Counted from the first letter of the stretch, positions 9,544-17,463 are shown. The stretch: DNA of 64,000 nt from Bacillota bacterium (GCA_023387655.1 JAEWHR010000127.1:5282-69281); one strand, 5' to 3'. The notes: generated by a model not told the origin, from the letters alone. Program-made: numbers and translations.

Positions 9544-9654
9544 ATGCGTACTGTGATTTCAATTAATATGATGAATATGATGATGTGTTGCTATGGTGGT
9601 TGTATGTGTAATAACATGCCTGATACAGTGCGCTCAAAATCCGTTTTTTTGTAA
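9544..9654 (+). CDS. Met/Cys-rich 36-residue leader peptide
   Basis: Short open frame with a strong ribosome site (AAGGAGA at 9531-9537, 6-bp spacing). It holds eight Met and four Cys in 36 residues. Six Met and all four Cys fall within residues 9-22, including MMNMMMCC at 9-16 and GGCMC at 18-22. It ends 36 bp before a strong intrinsic terminator, which lies upstream of the methionine transporter genes. A concentrated run of the codons for the pathway's own amino acids, then a terminator, is the classic arrangement of a ribosome-mediated attenuation leader. I do not see a clear antiterminator. It could instead be a small functional metal-binding peptide. Confidence 0.65.
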   Translation: MRTVISINMMNMMMCCYGGCMCNNMPDTVRSKSVFL

Positions 9655-9690
9655 GATTAGTGTTATATAAATCTGAAATAAGAACTAGGA

Positions 9691-9727
9691 AAACAGGGTG
9701 CATGAGTATGGTGCACCCTGTTTTTTT
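9691..9727 (+). terminator. Intrinsic terminator / attenuator before metN
   Basis: A perfect 12-bp stem, aaacagggtgca (9691-9702) with tgcaccctgttt (9712-9723), a 9-nt loop, and seven T from 9721. It stands 36 bp after the leader-peptide stop and 135 bp before the metN start, so it can gate read-through into the operon. Confidence 0.88.
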
Positions 9728-9862
9728 GTAGAATAGAAATTATGAGTGAAAGGTTTTAAATCTTAACTCAGCAAGTTTTATGTTAGCGCTGTATCCATAA
9801 ACTTGATGACACATAATGTCTCACAAACAAGACAATAAAGCAGCGTAGAAATGAGGTTATAA

Positions 9863-10906
9863 ATGATTCGATTTGAAAATCTTAGCAAGACGTTTTCTTC
9901 CGGGGATAGGACAGTAGATGCAGTTAAGAATGTTAACTTAACCATTGAAAAAGGGAAGATATATGGCATCATTGGTTTTTCAGGAGCAGGAAAGTCGACC
10001 CTTGTAAGGTGTATCAATTTATTAGAAAGACCAACGGAAGGCAAAGTTTTTATTGGTGATGTTGAACTCACCGCATTAAAGGGAAAAGAACTTAGAAAAC
10101 AACGAAGAAAAATTGGTATGATTTTTCAACACTTTAATTTGTTTTCGTCCAGAACGGTATTTCAGAATGTAGCTTATTCTCTAAAGTATCAGGGATTATC
10201 AAAAAAACAAATCGAGGATAAAGTCAATGAGCTCCTAAAATTAGTAGGGCTTGAAGAAAAAGCAATGGAGTATCCATCGAAACTTTCTGGTGGACAAAAA
10301 CAGAGGGTGGCAATCGCAAGAGCACTGGCGAATGATCCGGATATTTTACTTAGTGATGAGTCCACCAGTGCACTCGACCCACAAACTACAGTTTCAATAT
10401 TAAACCTGTTGAAAGAAGTAAATCAAAAACTTGGTATCACAATCGTAATCATTACCCATGAGATGCAGGTGGTAAAAGAAATCTGTGATAGGGTAGCAGT
10501 TATGGAAAATGGTGAAGTTGTAGAAGAGGGAGATGTATTTAATATATTTGCAAATCCACGACAGAGGATAACAAAGAATTTTGTGGATAGTACCTCAAAT
10601 CTTTCTAGAATCTATCATTACATAGATGAGAAAGCAAAGATTACAGAATTAAAATCAGGGGAGTGTATTTTACGATTTAAGTACCTAGAGAGAAGTACTT
10701 CAGAGGCTCTCGTATCTCAGTTATCTAGAGAATTTGCATTGAACATTAATATCATTTTTGGAAACATTGAGTTAATTGGTGAAAATCCAATCGGTGGTTT
10801 GGTTTCTATCGTAAGTGGTAAGAAGGAAGATATTGATGGTGCAATAAAGTATTTACAAGAAAAAAATGTTGGAGTGGAGGTGATACTTGATGCAAGAGCT
10901 TCTTAA
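9863..10906 (+). CDS. metN: Methionine ABC transporter ATP-binding protein MetN
   Basis: ATPase of the MetNIQ importer for methionine and relatives. Walker A is GFSGAGKST near residue 37, followed by signature LSGGQKQR, Walker B ILLSDESTSALDP and H-loop ITHEM. A C-terminal NIL domain (about residues 270-345), which binds methionine to inhibit transport in studied MetN proteins, is present. At 347 residues it is the usual length. metI overlaps its 3' end. A GAGG-type ribosome site precedes the ATG. Expression probably depends on read-through of the terminator at 9691-9727. Confidence 0.93.
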   Translation: MIRFENLSKTFSSGDRTVDAVKNVNLTIEKGKIYGIIGFSGAGKSTLVRCINLLERPTEGKVFIGDVELTALKGKELRKQRRKIGMIFQHFNLFSSRTVFQNVAYSLKYQGLSKKQIEDKVNELLKLVGLEEKAMEYPSKLSGGQKQRVAIARALANDPDILLSDESTSALDPQTTVSILNLLKEVNQKLGITIVIITHEMQVVKEICDRVAVMENGEVVEEGDVFNIFANPRQRITKNFVDSTSNLSRIYHYIDEKAKITELKSGECILRFKYLERSTSEALVSQLSREFALNINIIFGNIELIGENPIGGLVSIVSGKKEDIDGAIKYLQEKNVGVEVILDARAS

Positions 10907-11570
10907 TGAATATTTTCCAAATCTAATGTCAAAGCTTCCTGCTTTTTATGAAAGTATTTTTGAGACGTTAGAGATGATTATAAGATCAGGGGTATTTATC
11001 TTTTTTATAGGATTGTTTTTAGGAATCGTATTAACCGTTACAAAAAAGAATGGTATCCTTCAAAATCTGGTTATTTATCAGATTCTAGATAAGTTAGTTA
11101 ATTTTTTTCGCTCCATTCCATTTATTATTCTACTGGCTGGTCTGATTCAGCTTACACGATTAATATCAGGAACAGCAATTGGAGTGAAAGGGGCAATCGT
11201 TCCATTGATCTTTGGTACATCACCATTCTTTGCAAGACAAGTGGAGACAGCTCTTGCAGAAATGAATCCAGGTTTAATCGAAGCCGCACAGGCAATGGGG
11301 AGTGGACCAATTGAAATTATTTTTCGGGTATTGTTAAAGGAATGTATTCCTGGTTTAGTTAGAGCAACTACAATAACTGTGATTAACTTGATAAGTTTAA
11401 CCGCAATGGCGGGAGCTATCGGTGCAGGAGGACTTGGCGACTTTGCAATTAGGTTTGGTCATCAGCGTAATCAAACAGATGTTACATATGCAACAGTGGT
11501 TGTCTTAGCCCTACTGGTAAGCGCTATTCAGATAGTAGGTAACACAATATCAAGAAAAAGTACACATTAG
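10890..11570 (+). CDS. metI: Methionine ABC transporter permease MetI
   Basis: Five-helix membrane subunit of the methionine importer, about 226 residues. The cytoplasmic coupling segment EAAQAMGSGPIEIIFRVLLK carries the EAA motif that docks on MetN. The gene overlaps metN by 17 bp. ATG at 10890 is preferred, although an adjacent in-frame TTG at 10887 would also fit the GGAGG at 10876-10880. The dehydrogenase gene begins 12 bp after its stop. Confidence 0.92.
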   Translation: MQELLNEYFPNLMSKLPAFYESIFETLEMIIRSGVFIFFIGLFLGIVLTVTKKNGILQNLVIYQILDKLVNFFRSIPFIILLAGLIQLTRLISGTAIGVKGAIVPLIFGTSPFFARQVETALAEMNPGLIEAAQAMGSGPIEIIFRVLLKECIPGLVRATTITVINLISLTAMAGAIGAGGLGDFAIRFGHQRNQTDVTYATVVVLALLVSAIQIVGNTISRKSTH

Positions 11571-11582
11571 GAGATGAAAGTT

Positions 11583-12539
11583 ATGGCAAAGCCAAGAAAA
11601 GTCATTATTATTGGAGCAGGGCATGTGGGTTCTCATGCAGGATATGCATTAGCAGAGCAAGGGCTTGCAGAGGAAATCGTCTTTATTGATATCGATAAAG
11701 AAAAAGCGAAGGCTCAGGCACTGGATATCTATGATGCAACAGTATATCTACCACACAGAGTGAAGCTAAAATCAGGAGATTATAGTGATGCAATCGATGC
11801 TGATCTTATTGTGATTGCGGTAGGAACCAATCCAGATAAAAACAAGGGAGAAACTAGAATGAGTACCCTTACGAACACAGCTCTCATTATAAAAGAAGTG
11901 GCTGGGCATATTAAGAGCTCTGGTTTTGAGGGTATCATTGTTAGTATTTCAAATCCAGCGGATGTCATTGCACATTATTTGCAACATTTGCTTCAGTATC
12001 CATCAAACAAAATCATCTCAACAAGCACGGTATTAGATTCTGCTAGACTTAGAAGGGCAATTGCCGATGCTGTAGGTATTGATCAAAAATCAATTAATGG
12101 CTATGTCCTTGGAGAACACGGAGAGAGCCAGATGGTTGCTTGGTCAACGGTATCCATTGGTGGTAAGTCAATCTTTGAGTTAATCCAAGAGAAACCTGAG
12201 AAATATGGACAGCTTGAACTTTCTAAACTAGCAGATGAGGCTAGATTAGGGGGATGGCATATCTTAGGTGGAAAAGGTTCGACGGAATTTGGGATTGGTG
12301 CAGCACTGGCGGAGGTAGCTAGAGCAATCTTCTCAGATGAGAAGAAGGTGCTTCCGGTATCTACCCTCTTAAATGGAGAGTATGGTCAGCAGGATGTGTA
12401 TGCATCTGTTCCGACGGTACTTGGTATCCATGGTGTGGAAGAGATCATTGAACTCAACCTAACACCAGAGGAAAAGGAAAAATTCGATGCTTCTTGTAAG
12501 ACTATGAAAGAAAACTTTGAATATGCATTGACGCTGTAA
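11583..12539 (+). CDS. NAD-dependent L-lactate / L-2-hydroxyacid dehydrogenase family protein
   Basis: Reversible reduction of a 2-keto acid to an L-2-hydroxy acid with NADH. The N-terminal Rossmann motif is GAGHVGSHAGYALAEQ. SISNPAD and the catalytic-His motif LGEHGESQ are present, and 318 residues is normal. AGGAG at 11569-11573 directs initiation at ATG 11583, not at the abutting ATG 11574. The gene sits inside a methionine-transporter operon, between metI and metQ. A side chain larger than lactate, as for L-2-hydroxyisocaproate dehydrogenase or the methionine keto analogue, is therefore plausible. Specificity is inferred from context only. Confidence 0.85.
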   Translation: MAKPRKVIIIGAGHVGSHAGYALAEQGLAEEIVFIDIDKEKAKAQALDIYDATVYLPHRVKLKSGDYSDAIDADLIVIAVGTNPDKNKGETRMSTLTNTALIIKEVAGHIKSSGFEGIIVSISNPADVIAHYLQHLLQYPSNKIISTSTVLDSARLRRAIADAVGIDQKSINGYVLGEHGESQMVAWSTVSIGGKSIFELIQEKPEKYGQLELSKLADEARLGGWHILGGKGSTEFGIGAALAEVARAIFSDEKKVLPVSTLLNGEYGQQDVYASVPTVLGIHGVEEIIELNLTPEEKEKFDASCKTMKENFEYALTL

Positions 12540-12592
12540 AGTAAAAGAAATATAGGAAATGAAAAAGATTGAAATAGAAAAGGGGTAGTTTT

Positions 12593-13423
12593 ATGAGAAA
12601 TTTAAAAAAATTAGGTGTTTTAGCATTAGGATTAACTTTGGCTTTTTCAGTAGCTGGATGTGCAAAAAAAGAAGATGCCAATAAGGGTAATACAGTAGTT
12701 AAAGTTGGTGTAGTTGGAGAGTCAAATGAAATGTGGACTCCTGTCATTGAAGAACTAAAAAAAGAAGGAATAGAGATTCAGTTAGTGTCATTTACGGAGT
12801 ATAGCACTCCAAATGCTGCTCTCGATGGCGGAGAAGTAGATTTAAATGCATTCCAGCATTATGCTTATCTAAATAAAGAAAAAGAAAACTATGGATATAA
12901 GATTGATTCAATTGGTGATACATTCATTTCAGCAATGAACATTTATTCTAAGAAAATAACTAATTTAAGTGAAATAAAAGAAGGAGATAAGGTAGCTGTT
13001 CCAAATGATGCAACAAACGGAGGTAGAGCATTAAAGGTTCTTGAAGCAGCAGCTCTCATTGAGTTAAATCCTGATGCAGGTGATAGCCCAGAGGTAAAGG
13101 ATATTACTGCAAATCCATTTAATCTTGAATTAGTAGAAGTAGATGCAGCAAATGTATATGCGTTACTTCCAGATGTAACAATTGCGGTTATTAATTGTAA
13201 CTATGCTTTAGATAATGGTTTAAACCCAGGAGAAGATGCCTTATTCCAAGACAGTGTAAGTATTTATGCAGGGAAGAATTATGTGAATTTGATAGCAGCA
13301 AGAAGTGAAGATTTAGATAATGAAGTATTTAAAAAGGTTGTAGCAGCATATCAATCAGATGCAGTAAAAGAAGTTTATGCGGATACCTTTAAGGGCTCGT
13401 ACTTAGCTGCATGGGAGGAGTAA
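12593..13423 (+). CDS. metQ: MetQ/NlpA-family substrate-binding lipoprotein
   Basis: Surface-anchored binding protein of the MetNI importer. The signal peptide ends in lipobox VAGC with Cys at residue 23. The mature part shows the family's VKVGVVGESNEMW start, GEVDLNAFQHYAYL and VAVPNDATNGGRAL segments. At 276 residues it is typical. It is separated from metNI by the dehydrogenase gene, which is unusual, and is followed by a perfect hairpin that may protect its mRNA. Confidence 0.92.
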   Translation: MRNLKKLGVLALGLTLAFSVAGCAKKEDANKGNTVVKVGVVGESNEMWTPVIEELKKEGIEIQLVSFTEYSTPNAALDGGEVDLNAFQHYAYLNKEKENYGYKIDSIGDTFISAMNIYSKKITNLSEIKEGDKVAVPNDATNGGRALKVLEAAALIELNPDAGDSPEVKDITANPFNLELVEVDAANVYALLPDVTIAVINCNYALDNGLNPGEDALFQDSVSIYAGKNYVNLIAARSEDLDNEVFKKVVAAYQSDAVKEVYADTFKGSYLAAWEE

Positions 13424-13431
13424 ATTCTTTC

Positions 13432-13460
13432 GGGATGTTACAGTAAATCTGTAACATCCC
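13432..13460 (+). terminator. Perfect hairpin without a T-tract after metQ
   Basis: The 12-bp arms gggatgttacag (13432-13443) and ctgtaacatccc (13449-13460) are perfectly complementary with a 5-nt loop. No T run follows, and the next gene starts 16 bp later. It is therefore more likely an RNA-stability or partial-termination element inside the operon than a full terminator. Confidence 0.6.
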
Positions 13461-13476
13461 AATTGAAATAGGTGTG

Positions 13477-14862
13477 ATGGCAATGGCAGAGGTTGATGTT
13501 AAGATATTAAAAAGTATAATCAAAGATAGTGATAGGATTCTAGTAGATGGAATAGAGGATAGCTATCTTAGTGATGTGTTAGGACGTGTGAAAGGATATG
13601 CTGATGCTGTTTTGTTTCCTGTGAATTCTTTCGAAGTCTCAAGAATTATGAGGTATGCTTGGGAAAATCAGATTCCTGTTACACCAAGAGGAGCAGGAAC
13701 TAATCTTGTTGGATCTACAGTTCCAGTAGAGGGTGGAATTGTACTTGATTTATCAAGAATGAATAAAATCTTAGAATTTGATGAAGATACGTTAACTGCA
13801 ACTGTTGAAGCAGGAGTAGTTTTAGCTGATTTTCAAGAGTATGTGGAAGAAAGAGGGTACTTTTATCCACCGGATCCAGGGGAAAAAACAGCAACTATTG
13901 GTGGCAATATCAGCACAAATGCAGGGGGAATGCGAGCTGTTAGGTATGGTGTCACTAGAGATTATGTTAGGGGCTTAGAAGTGGTGTTAGCCAATGGAGA
14001 GATAATAAGGCTTGGGAGTAAGAATGCAAAGGACGCAAGTGGATTATCTCTTAAAAATTTGATTATAGGTTCGGAGGGTACTTTAGCAATCATTACAAAG
14101 TGTATTCTAAAGATAATCCCAAAACCAGAAGTCATCAAAAGTGTACTCATTCCCTATCGTGATGTAAAGACAGCAATTCCTAGTGTTTTAACAATTATAA
14201 AGGAGAATGTAAACCCTACAGCAATTGAATTTGTTGAACGGGATGTCGTTAGATTAGGAGAGGATTATACAGGTCTATCGTTCCCATATCCGAATGCCGG
14301 AGCATATATAATAATGACCTTTGATGGTTGTAACCATGATATAAAAGAGTATGTAGAACGTGTAAAAAAACTATCAATGAAACAAGGCGCTCTTGATTTT
14401 CTTCTTCTTGATAATGAGGGATTATCAGAGAATGTATGGAAGATAAGAGGTTGTCTTGTTAAGGCTGTAGAAGCAGTTTCAGAGCAAGAACCGGTTGATT
14501 TGGTAGTACCAATTAATAAAATCGTTGAGTTTATATCCTTTGTAAATGATTATGAGAAAACATCAGGGATGCAGATGATTCGATTTGGCCATGCTGGTGA
14601 TGGAAACATCCATCTGTGTATGGTAAGAGGAAATAGAACTGAGATAGAATGGGAAGAAGAATTACAAGAAAATATGAATGCCATATATCAGAAAGCGTTT
14701 TCTCTCGGGGGTCTGACCTCGGGAGAGCATGGTATTGGGTTAAGTAAAAGATCTTTTTATCTGGGGGAAACTGCAAAACAGAATTTAGAACTGATGCGGC
14801 AGATCAAAAGAGCATTTGACGAGAGGGAGATATTAAATCGACATAAAGCATATTTAGCATAA
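13477..14862 (+). CDS. FAD-linked 2-hydroxyacid dehydrogenase, GlcD type
   Basis: Flavin-dependent oxidation of a D-2-hydroxy acid (glycolate, D-lactate or relatives) to the 2-keto acid. The PCMH FAD-binding domain fills about residues 35-215 (PRGAGTNLVGSTVP, then GGNISTNAGGMRAVRYG). The C-terminal FAD-oxidase domain carries GHAGDGNIH and SGEHGIG. At about 461 residues it is the usual size. GTG 13474, ATG 13477 and ATG 13483 are all possible starts behind a weak AGG site. It sits between metQ and an aminotransferase, so with the L-type dehydrogenase upstream both enantiomers of a hydroxy acid could enter one keto-acid pool. Confidence 0.87.
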   Translation: MAMAEVDVKILKSIIKDSDRILVDGIEDSYLSDVLGRVKGYADAVLFPVNSFEVSRIMRYAWENQIPVTPRGAGTNLVGSTVPVEGGIVLDLSRMNKILEFDEDTLTATVEAGVVLADFQEYVEERGYFYPPDPGEKTATIGGNISTNAGGMRAVRYGVTRDYVRGLEVVLANGEIIRLGSKNAKDASGLSLKNLIIGSEGTLAIITKCILKIIPKPEVIKSVLIPYRDVKTAIPSVLTIIKENVNPTAIEFVERDVVRLGEDYTGLSFPYPNAGAYIIMTFDGCNHDIKEYVERVKKLSMKQGALDFLLLDNEGLSENVWKIRGCLVKAVEAVSEQEPVDLVVPINKIVEFISFVNDYEKTSGMQMIRFGHAGDGNIHLCMVRGNRTEIEWEEELQENMNAIYQKAFSLGGLTSGEHGIGLSKRSFYLGETAKQNLELMRQIKRAFDEREILNRHKAYLA

Positions 14863-14875
14863 CGAGGAGGATTTT

Positions 14876-16057
14876 ATGAAACCATTAAGCGAACGAACCG
14901 CTGATTTCACGGATTCTGTTATCCGTAGAATGACCAGAGTATCGAATCAATACGATGCCATAAATTTATCTCAAGGGTTCCCGGATTTTAATCCGCCCAA
15001 GGAGATTACAGATAGACTTGCCAATATAGCGAGTGAAGGTCCTCATCAATATGCCCTCACATGGGGAGCTGAGAATTTTAGAAAAGCTCTAGCAAAGAAA
15101 CAGGAACAGTTTTCAGGAATGAGGATAGACCCAGAAACTGAGATTGTGGTAACTTGTGGAAGTACAGAAGCGATGATGGCAGCAATGATGACAGTAACGA
15201 ATCCAGGAGACAATGTAATTATATTCTCTCCATTTTATGAAAACTATGGTGCTGACGTCATACTCTCCGGTGCCAAGCCAATCTATGTACCACTAAAGCC
15301 TCCGACTTTTTCCTTTGATGCGAATGAGTTAGAAGAAGCCTTTAAAAAAGGTGTAAAGGCATTAATTTTATGTAATCCATCGAATCCTTGTGGTAAAGTG
15401 TTTACTTATGAGGAATTAAAGATCATAGCAGATTTATCTATAAAATATGATACTTACGTTATTACAGATGAAGTATATGAGCATATCATTTACGAGCCAA
15501 ATAAGCATATCTACATGGCAACCTTACCTGGAATGAGGGAGAGAACGATTATCTGTAGTTCGCTGTCTAAAACATATTCAATTACAGGATGGCGCTTAGG
15601 ATATGTAATTGCAAGTCCTAGTGTAATTGAAAGAGTAAAAAAAGTTCACGACTTTTTAACGGTAGGAGCAGCAGCACCGTTAATGGAAGCAGCTGTTACA
15701 GGGCTTAATTTTGGAGAAGATTATTATAAAGAGCTACAAAAACATTATGCACAGAAAAAAGAACTGTTTGTAGGTGGACTAGCTAATTTAAGACTTAATT
15801 ATACCGATCCTCAAGGTGCTTATTATGTTTTGGTTGATGTATCTGAATTTGATGTGAAAAATGATGTGAAATTTTGTGAATGGTTAGCTAAGGAAGTTGG
15901 TGTGGGTGCAGTACCAGGGTCTAGTTTTTTTAAAGAAGAAGTAAATCACCTAATCAGATTTCATTTTGCAAAAAAAGATGAAACATTAATAGAAGCGTTA
16001 AATCGATTGTCTAACTTAAGAAAGAAAGCGAATAATTGCAATGGTTATTTTAAATAA
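14876..16057 (+). CDS. Class-I PLP aminotransferase (methionine/glutamine transaminase-like)
   Basis: Fold-type I PLP enzyme that converts a 2-keto acid to an amino acid. LSQGFPDF, TWGAENFRKAL, CNPSNPCGKVF and the PLP-lysine motif SSLSKTYSITGWRLGY are all present. The sequence fits the subgroup containing E. coli YbdL (methionine aminotransferase) and glutamine transaminase K. At 393 residues it is normal. GAGGAGG precedes the ATG, and it follows the GlcD-type gene by 13 bp. Transamination of 4-methylthio-2-oxobutanoate to methionine would fit the operon, but this is inference. Confidence 0.87.
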   Translation: MKPLSERTADFTDSVIRRMTRVSNQYDAINLSQGFPDFNPPKEITDRLANIASEGPHQYALTWGAENFRKALAKKQEQFSGMRIDPETEIVVTCGSTEAMMAAMMTVTNPGDNVIIFSPFYENYGADVILSGAKPIYVPLKPPTFSFDANELEEAFKKGVKALILCNPSNPCGKVFTYEELKIIADLSIKYDTYVITDEVYEHIIYEPNKHIYMATLPGMRERTIICSSLSKTYSITGWRLGYVIASPSVIERVKKVHDFLTVGAAAPLMEAAVTGLNFGEDYYKELQKHYAQKKELFVGGLANLRLNYTDPQGAYYVLVDVSEFDVKNDVKFCEWLAKEVGVGAVPGSSFFKEEVNHLIRFHFAKKDETLIEALNRLSNLRKKANNCNGYFK

Positions 16058-16078
16058 AACAATTTGCTTTTAATTTCA

Positions 16079-16148
16079 GGTGTCGTGGCCAATAGGAAGG
16101 CAGGAGTCCCATAAACTTTTAATCCTGGTTCGAATCCAGGCGGTACCG
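16079..16148 (+). tRNA. tRNA-like element, anticodon CAU, atypical
   Basis: A 70-nt cloverleaf can be drawn. The acceptor is ggtgtcg/cggtacc (7 bp including two G-U pairs). The D-arm is gcc/ggc with an 8-nt loop holding A14, G18-G19 and A21. The anticodon stem is ggagt/acttt with loop cccataa, putting CAU at 16110-16112. The T-arm is cctgg-ttcgaat-ccagg. Atypical features are C33 instead of U33, G at position 73, a 3-bp D-stem and no encoded CCA. It lies 21 bp after the aminotransferase stop. It may be a decayed tRNA, an unusual functional tRNA or a tRNA mimic in the operon's 3' region. Confidence 0.45.
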
Positions 16149-16177
16149 TAATATAAATGAGACAGGAGTTGATTTAA

Positions 16178-16723
16178 ATGAATCGTGAGGAAGCATGGAG
16201 TCTTTTAGTCGATTATAACAAAGAAGAATTTCATCTAGAACATGCCCAAGTCGTGGAGCAGGTAATGAAGTATTTCGCTAGGAAGTTAGGATACGGCTCG
16301 GAGGAAGAGTTTTGGGGAATCGTTGGATTGTTGCATGATTTGGATTTTGAACAATTTCCGGAAGAACATTGTATCAAAGGGCAAGAGATTATGCGTGAGC
16401 GTGGAGTAGAGGAAAGGATTATTCGTGCTACGGCTAGTCATGGATATGGTATCACTGTAGATATTAAACCAGAACATGAAATGGAAAAAATTCTATATGC
16501 AGTAGATGAACTTACAGGTCTTATTGGTGCAGTTGTTATAATGAGACCATCTAAGAGTGTACAGGACTTGGAACTTAAGTCTGTAAAGAAAAAGTATAAA
16601 AGCAAGGGCTTTGCAGCAGGCTGCTCTCGTGAAGTAATTGAACGAGGAGCGGATATGCTTGGATGGACGTTAGACGAGTTGATACAAGAGACCATAGATG
16701 CATTAAAAACATTTCGTGATTAG
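16178..16723 (+). CDS. HD-domain phosphohydrolase
   Basis: Metal-dependent HD-superfamily protein of 181 residues. H22 lies in the first helix, the HD pair is at 53-54 in GLLHDLD, a further His is in TASHGYG and an Asp in VDELTG, which is a complete HD metal-binding set. Related stand-alone HD proteins hydrolyse phosphomonoesters or nucleotides, but the substrate here is unknown. GACAGGAG lies before the ATG. It follows the tRNA-like element by 29 bp and may be co-transcribed with the aminotransferase operon. Confidence 0.8.
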   Translation: MNREEAWSLLVDYNKEEFHLEHAQVVEQVMKYFARKLGYGSEEEFWGIVGLLHDLDFEQFPEEHCIKGQEIMRERGVEERIIRATASHGYGITVDIKPEHEMEKILYAVDELTGLIGAVVIMRPSKSVQDLELKSVKKKYKSKGFAAGCSREVIERGADMLGWTLDELIQETIDALKTFRD

Positions 16724-16799
16724 GCAGTTGGTATATTTAATTAGATAGCTATTGCTAGAAAAATAATACTTCTTATAAGGTGATATTTCTCTAGTAATA

Positions 16800-16956
16800 G
16801 TTTTTTTAATAAATAGGGAATTACTCCGCGAGTAATCTCCTGTTTATTAAAAAAACTCTCCGAGGGATGCGCACTCCGCTGACGCTTCGGCGCGACAAAG
16901 TGGCATCGCCCTGAATTTGTTGATTCGCGGAGCTTAGAGTGGCGAATCCACTTTGT
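16800..16956. repeat. Folded, locally GC-rich intergenic element
   Basis: Within the 740-bp gap 16724-17463. A long hairpin at 16800-16856 has perfect 14-bp outer arms (gtttttttaataaa / tttattaaaaaaac) and an inner attactc/gagtaat stem. Next to it is a GC-rich block (about 16861-16945). There acaaagtggcatcgcc (16895-16910) pairs with ggcgaatccactttgt (16941-16956) at 14 of 16 positions, and ctccgc/gcggag nest inside. The composition differs sharply from the surroundings. It looks like a dispersed palindromic repeat or MITE relic. I see no gene in the gap. Confidence 0.55.
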
Positions 16957-17260
16957 TATGATACCTGAGATGAAACTGACATGATACACACCAGAGTATT
17001 CGATAAAGTTAACTATTTAGGTATATTTTGGTTATTATTAGTTTAAAAAGGTGATAAAAGTTAATGTAGTAAGAAATCTACTATTATAAAAAGATAAATT
17101 AGGATTGTATTATCTTGTTCATTATGACGGAGCATAAAAGTAATGATAGAAGATAATAGAAAAATAATGATTAAAATAAAAAAGAATTCTCAACAAAAGT
17201 ATTCGTTATATACAAAAACATCCATAGCAATAACAGTAAGTAAGTGGTAGTAAAGGAAAA

Positions 17261-17289
17261 TTGACAAATGCTTCATATTTATATAAGAT
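17261..17289 (+). promoter_or_regulatory. Candidate sigma-A promoter before the ABC exporter pair
   Basis: TTGACA at 17261-17266, a 17-bp spacer, and TAAGAT at 17284-17289. Transcription would start near 17296, just upstream of a hairpin with a T-tract. Confidence 0.5.
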
Positions 17290-17301
17290 AATATATATCG
17301 A

Positions 17302-17354
17302 GCAGCTTTCTTGCGTAAGTCCAGATTATAAAGGTCTGGCTGCGCTTTTTTTTT
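17302..17354 (+). terminator. Leader terminator / possible attenuator or small RNA end
   Basis: Stem-loop with ccaga (17321-17325) pairing tctgg (17335-17339), extended imperfectly by gcag/ctgc flanks, followed by nine T at 17346-17354. With the promoter at 17261 it would make a transcript of about 55 nt. Read-through would enter the exporter genes 110 bp downstream. Confidence 0.6.
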
Positions 17355-17463
17355 GGTCTTAGTTAAAAAGTGTCAAATTGAAAGAAAGATACAAAAAGTC
17401 CGAATTTAGCTTCTTTATACAGAAAGCTGTCAATCTATTAGTAATACGTAAAGGAGATGAGCA

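Noticed and set aside
9380..9862. S-box (SAM) riboswitch or T-box upstream of metN
   Set aside because: I looked for the conserved SAM-I core and for the T-box GGTGGNACCGCG-type sequence and found neither. Only the peptide and terminator are present.
16741..16989. 82-codon minus-strand frame over the GC-rich repeat
   Set aside because: No ribosome site. It spans hairpin and inverted-repeat sequence, and the translation (Ser/Arg-rich) looks like the chance reading of a structured repeat.
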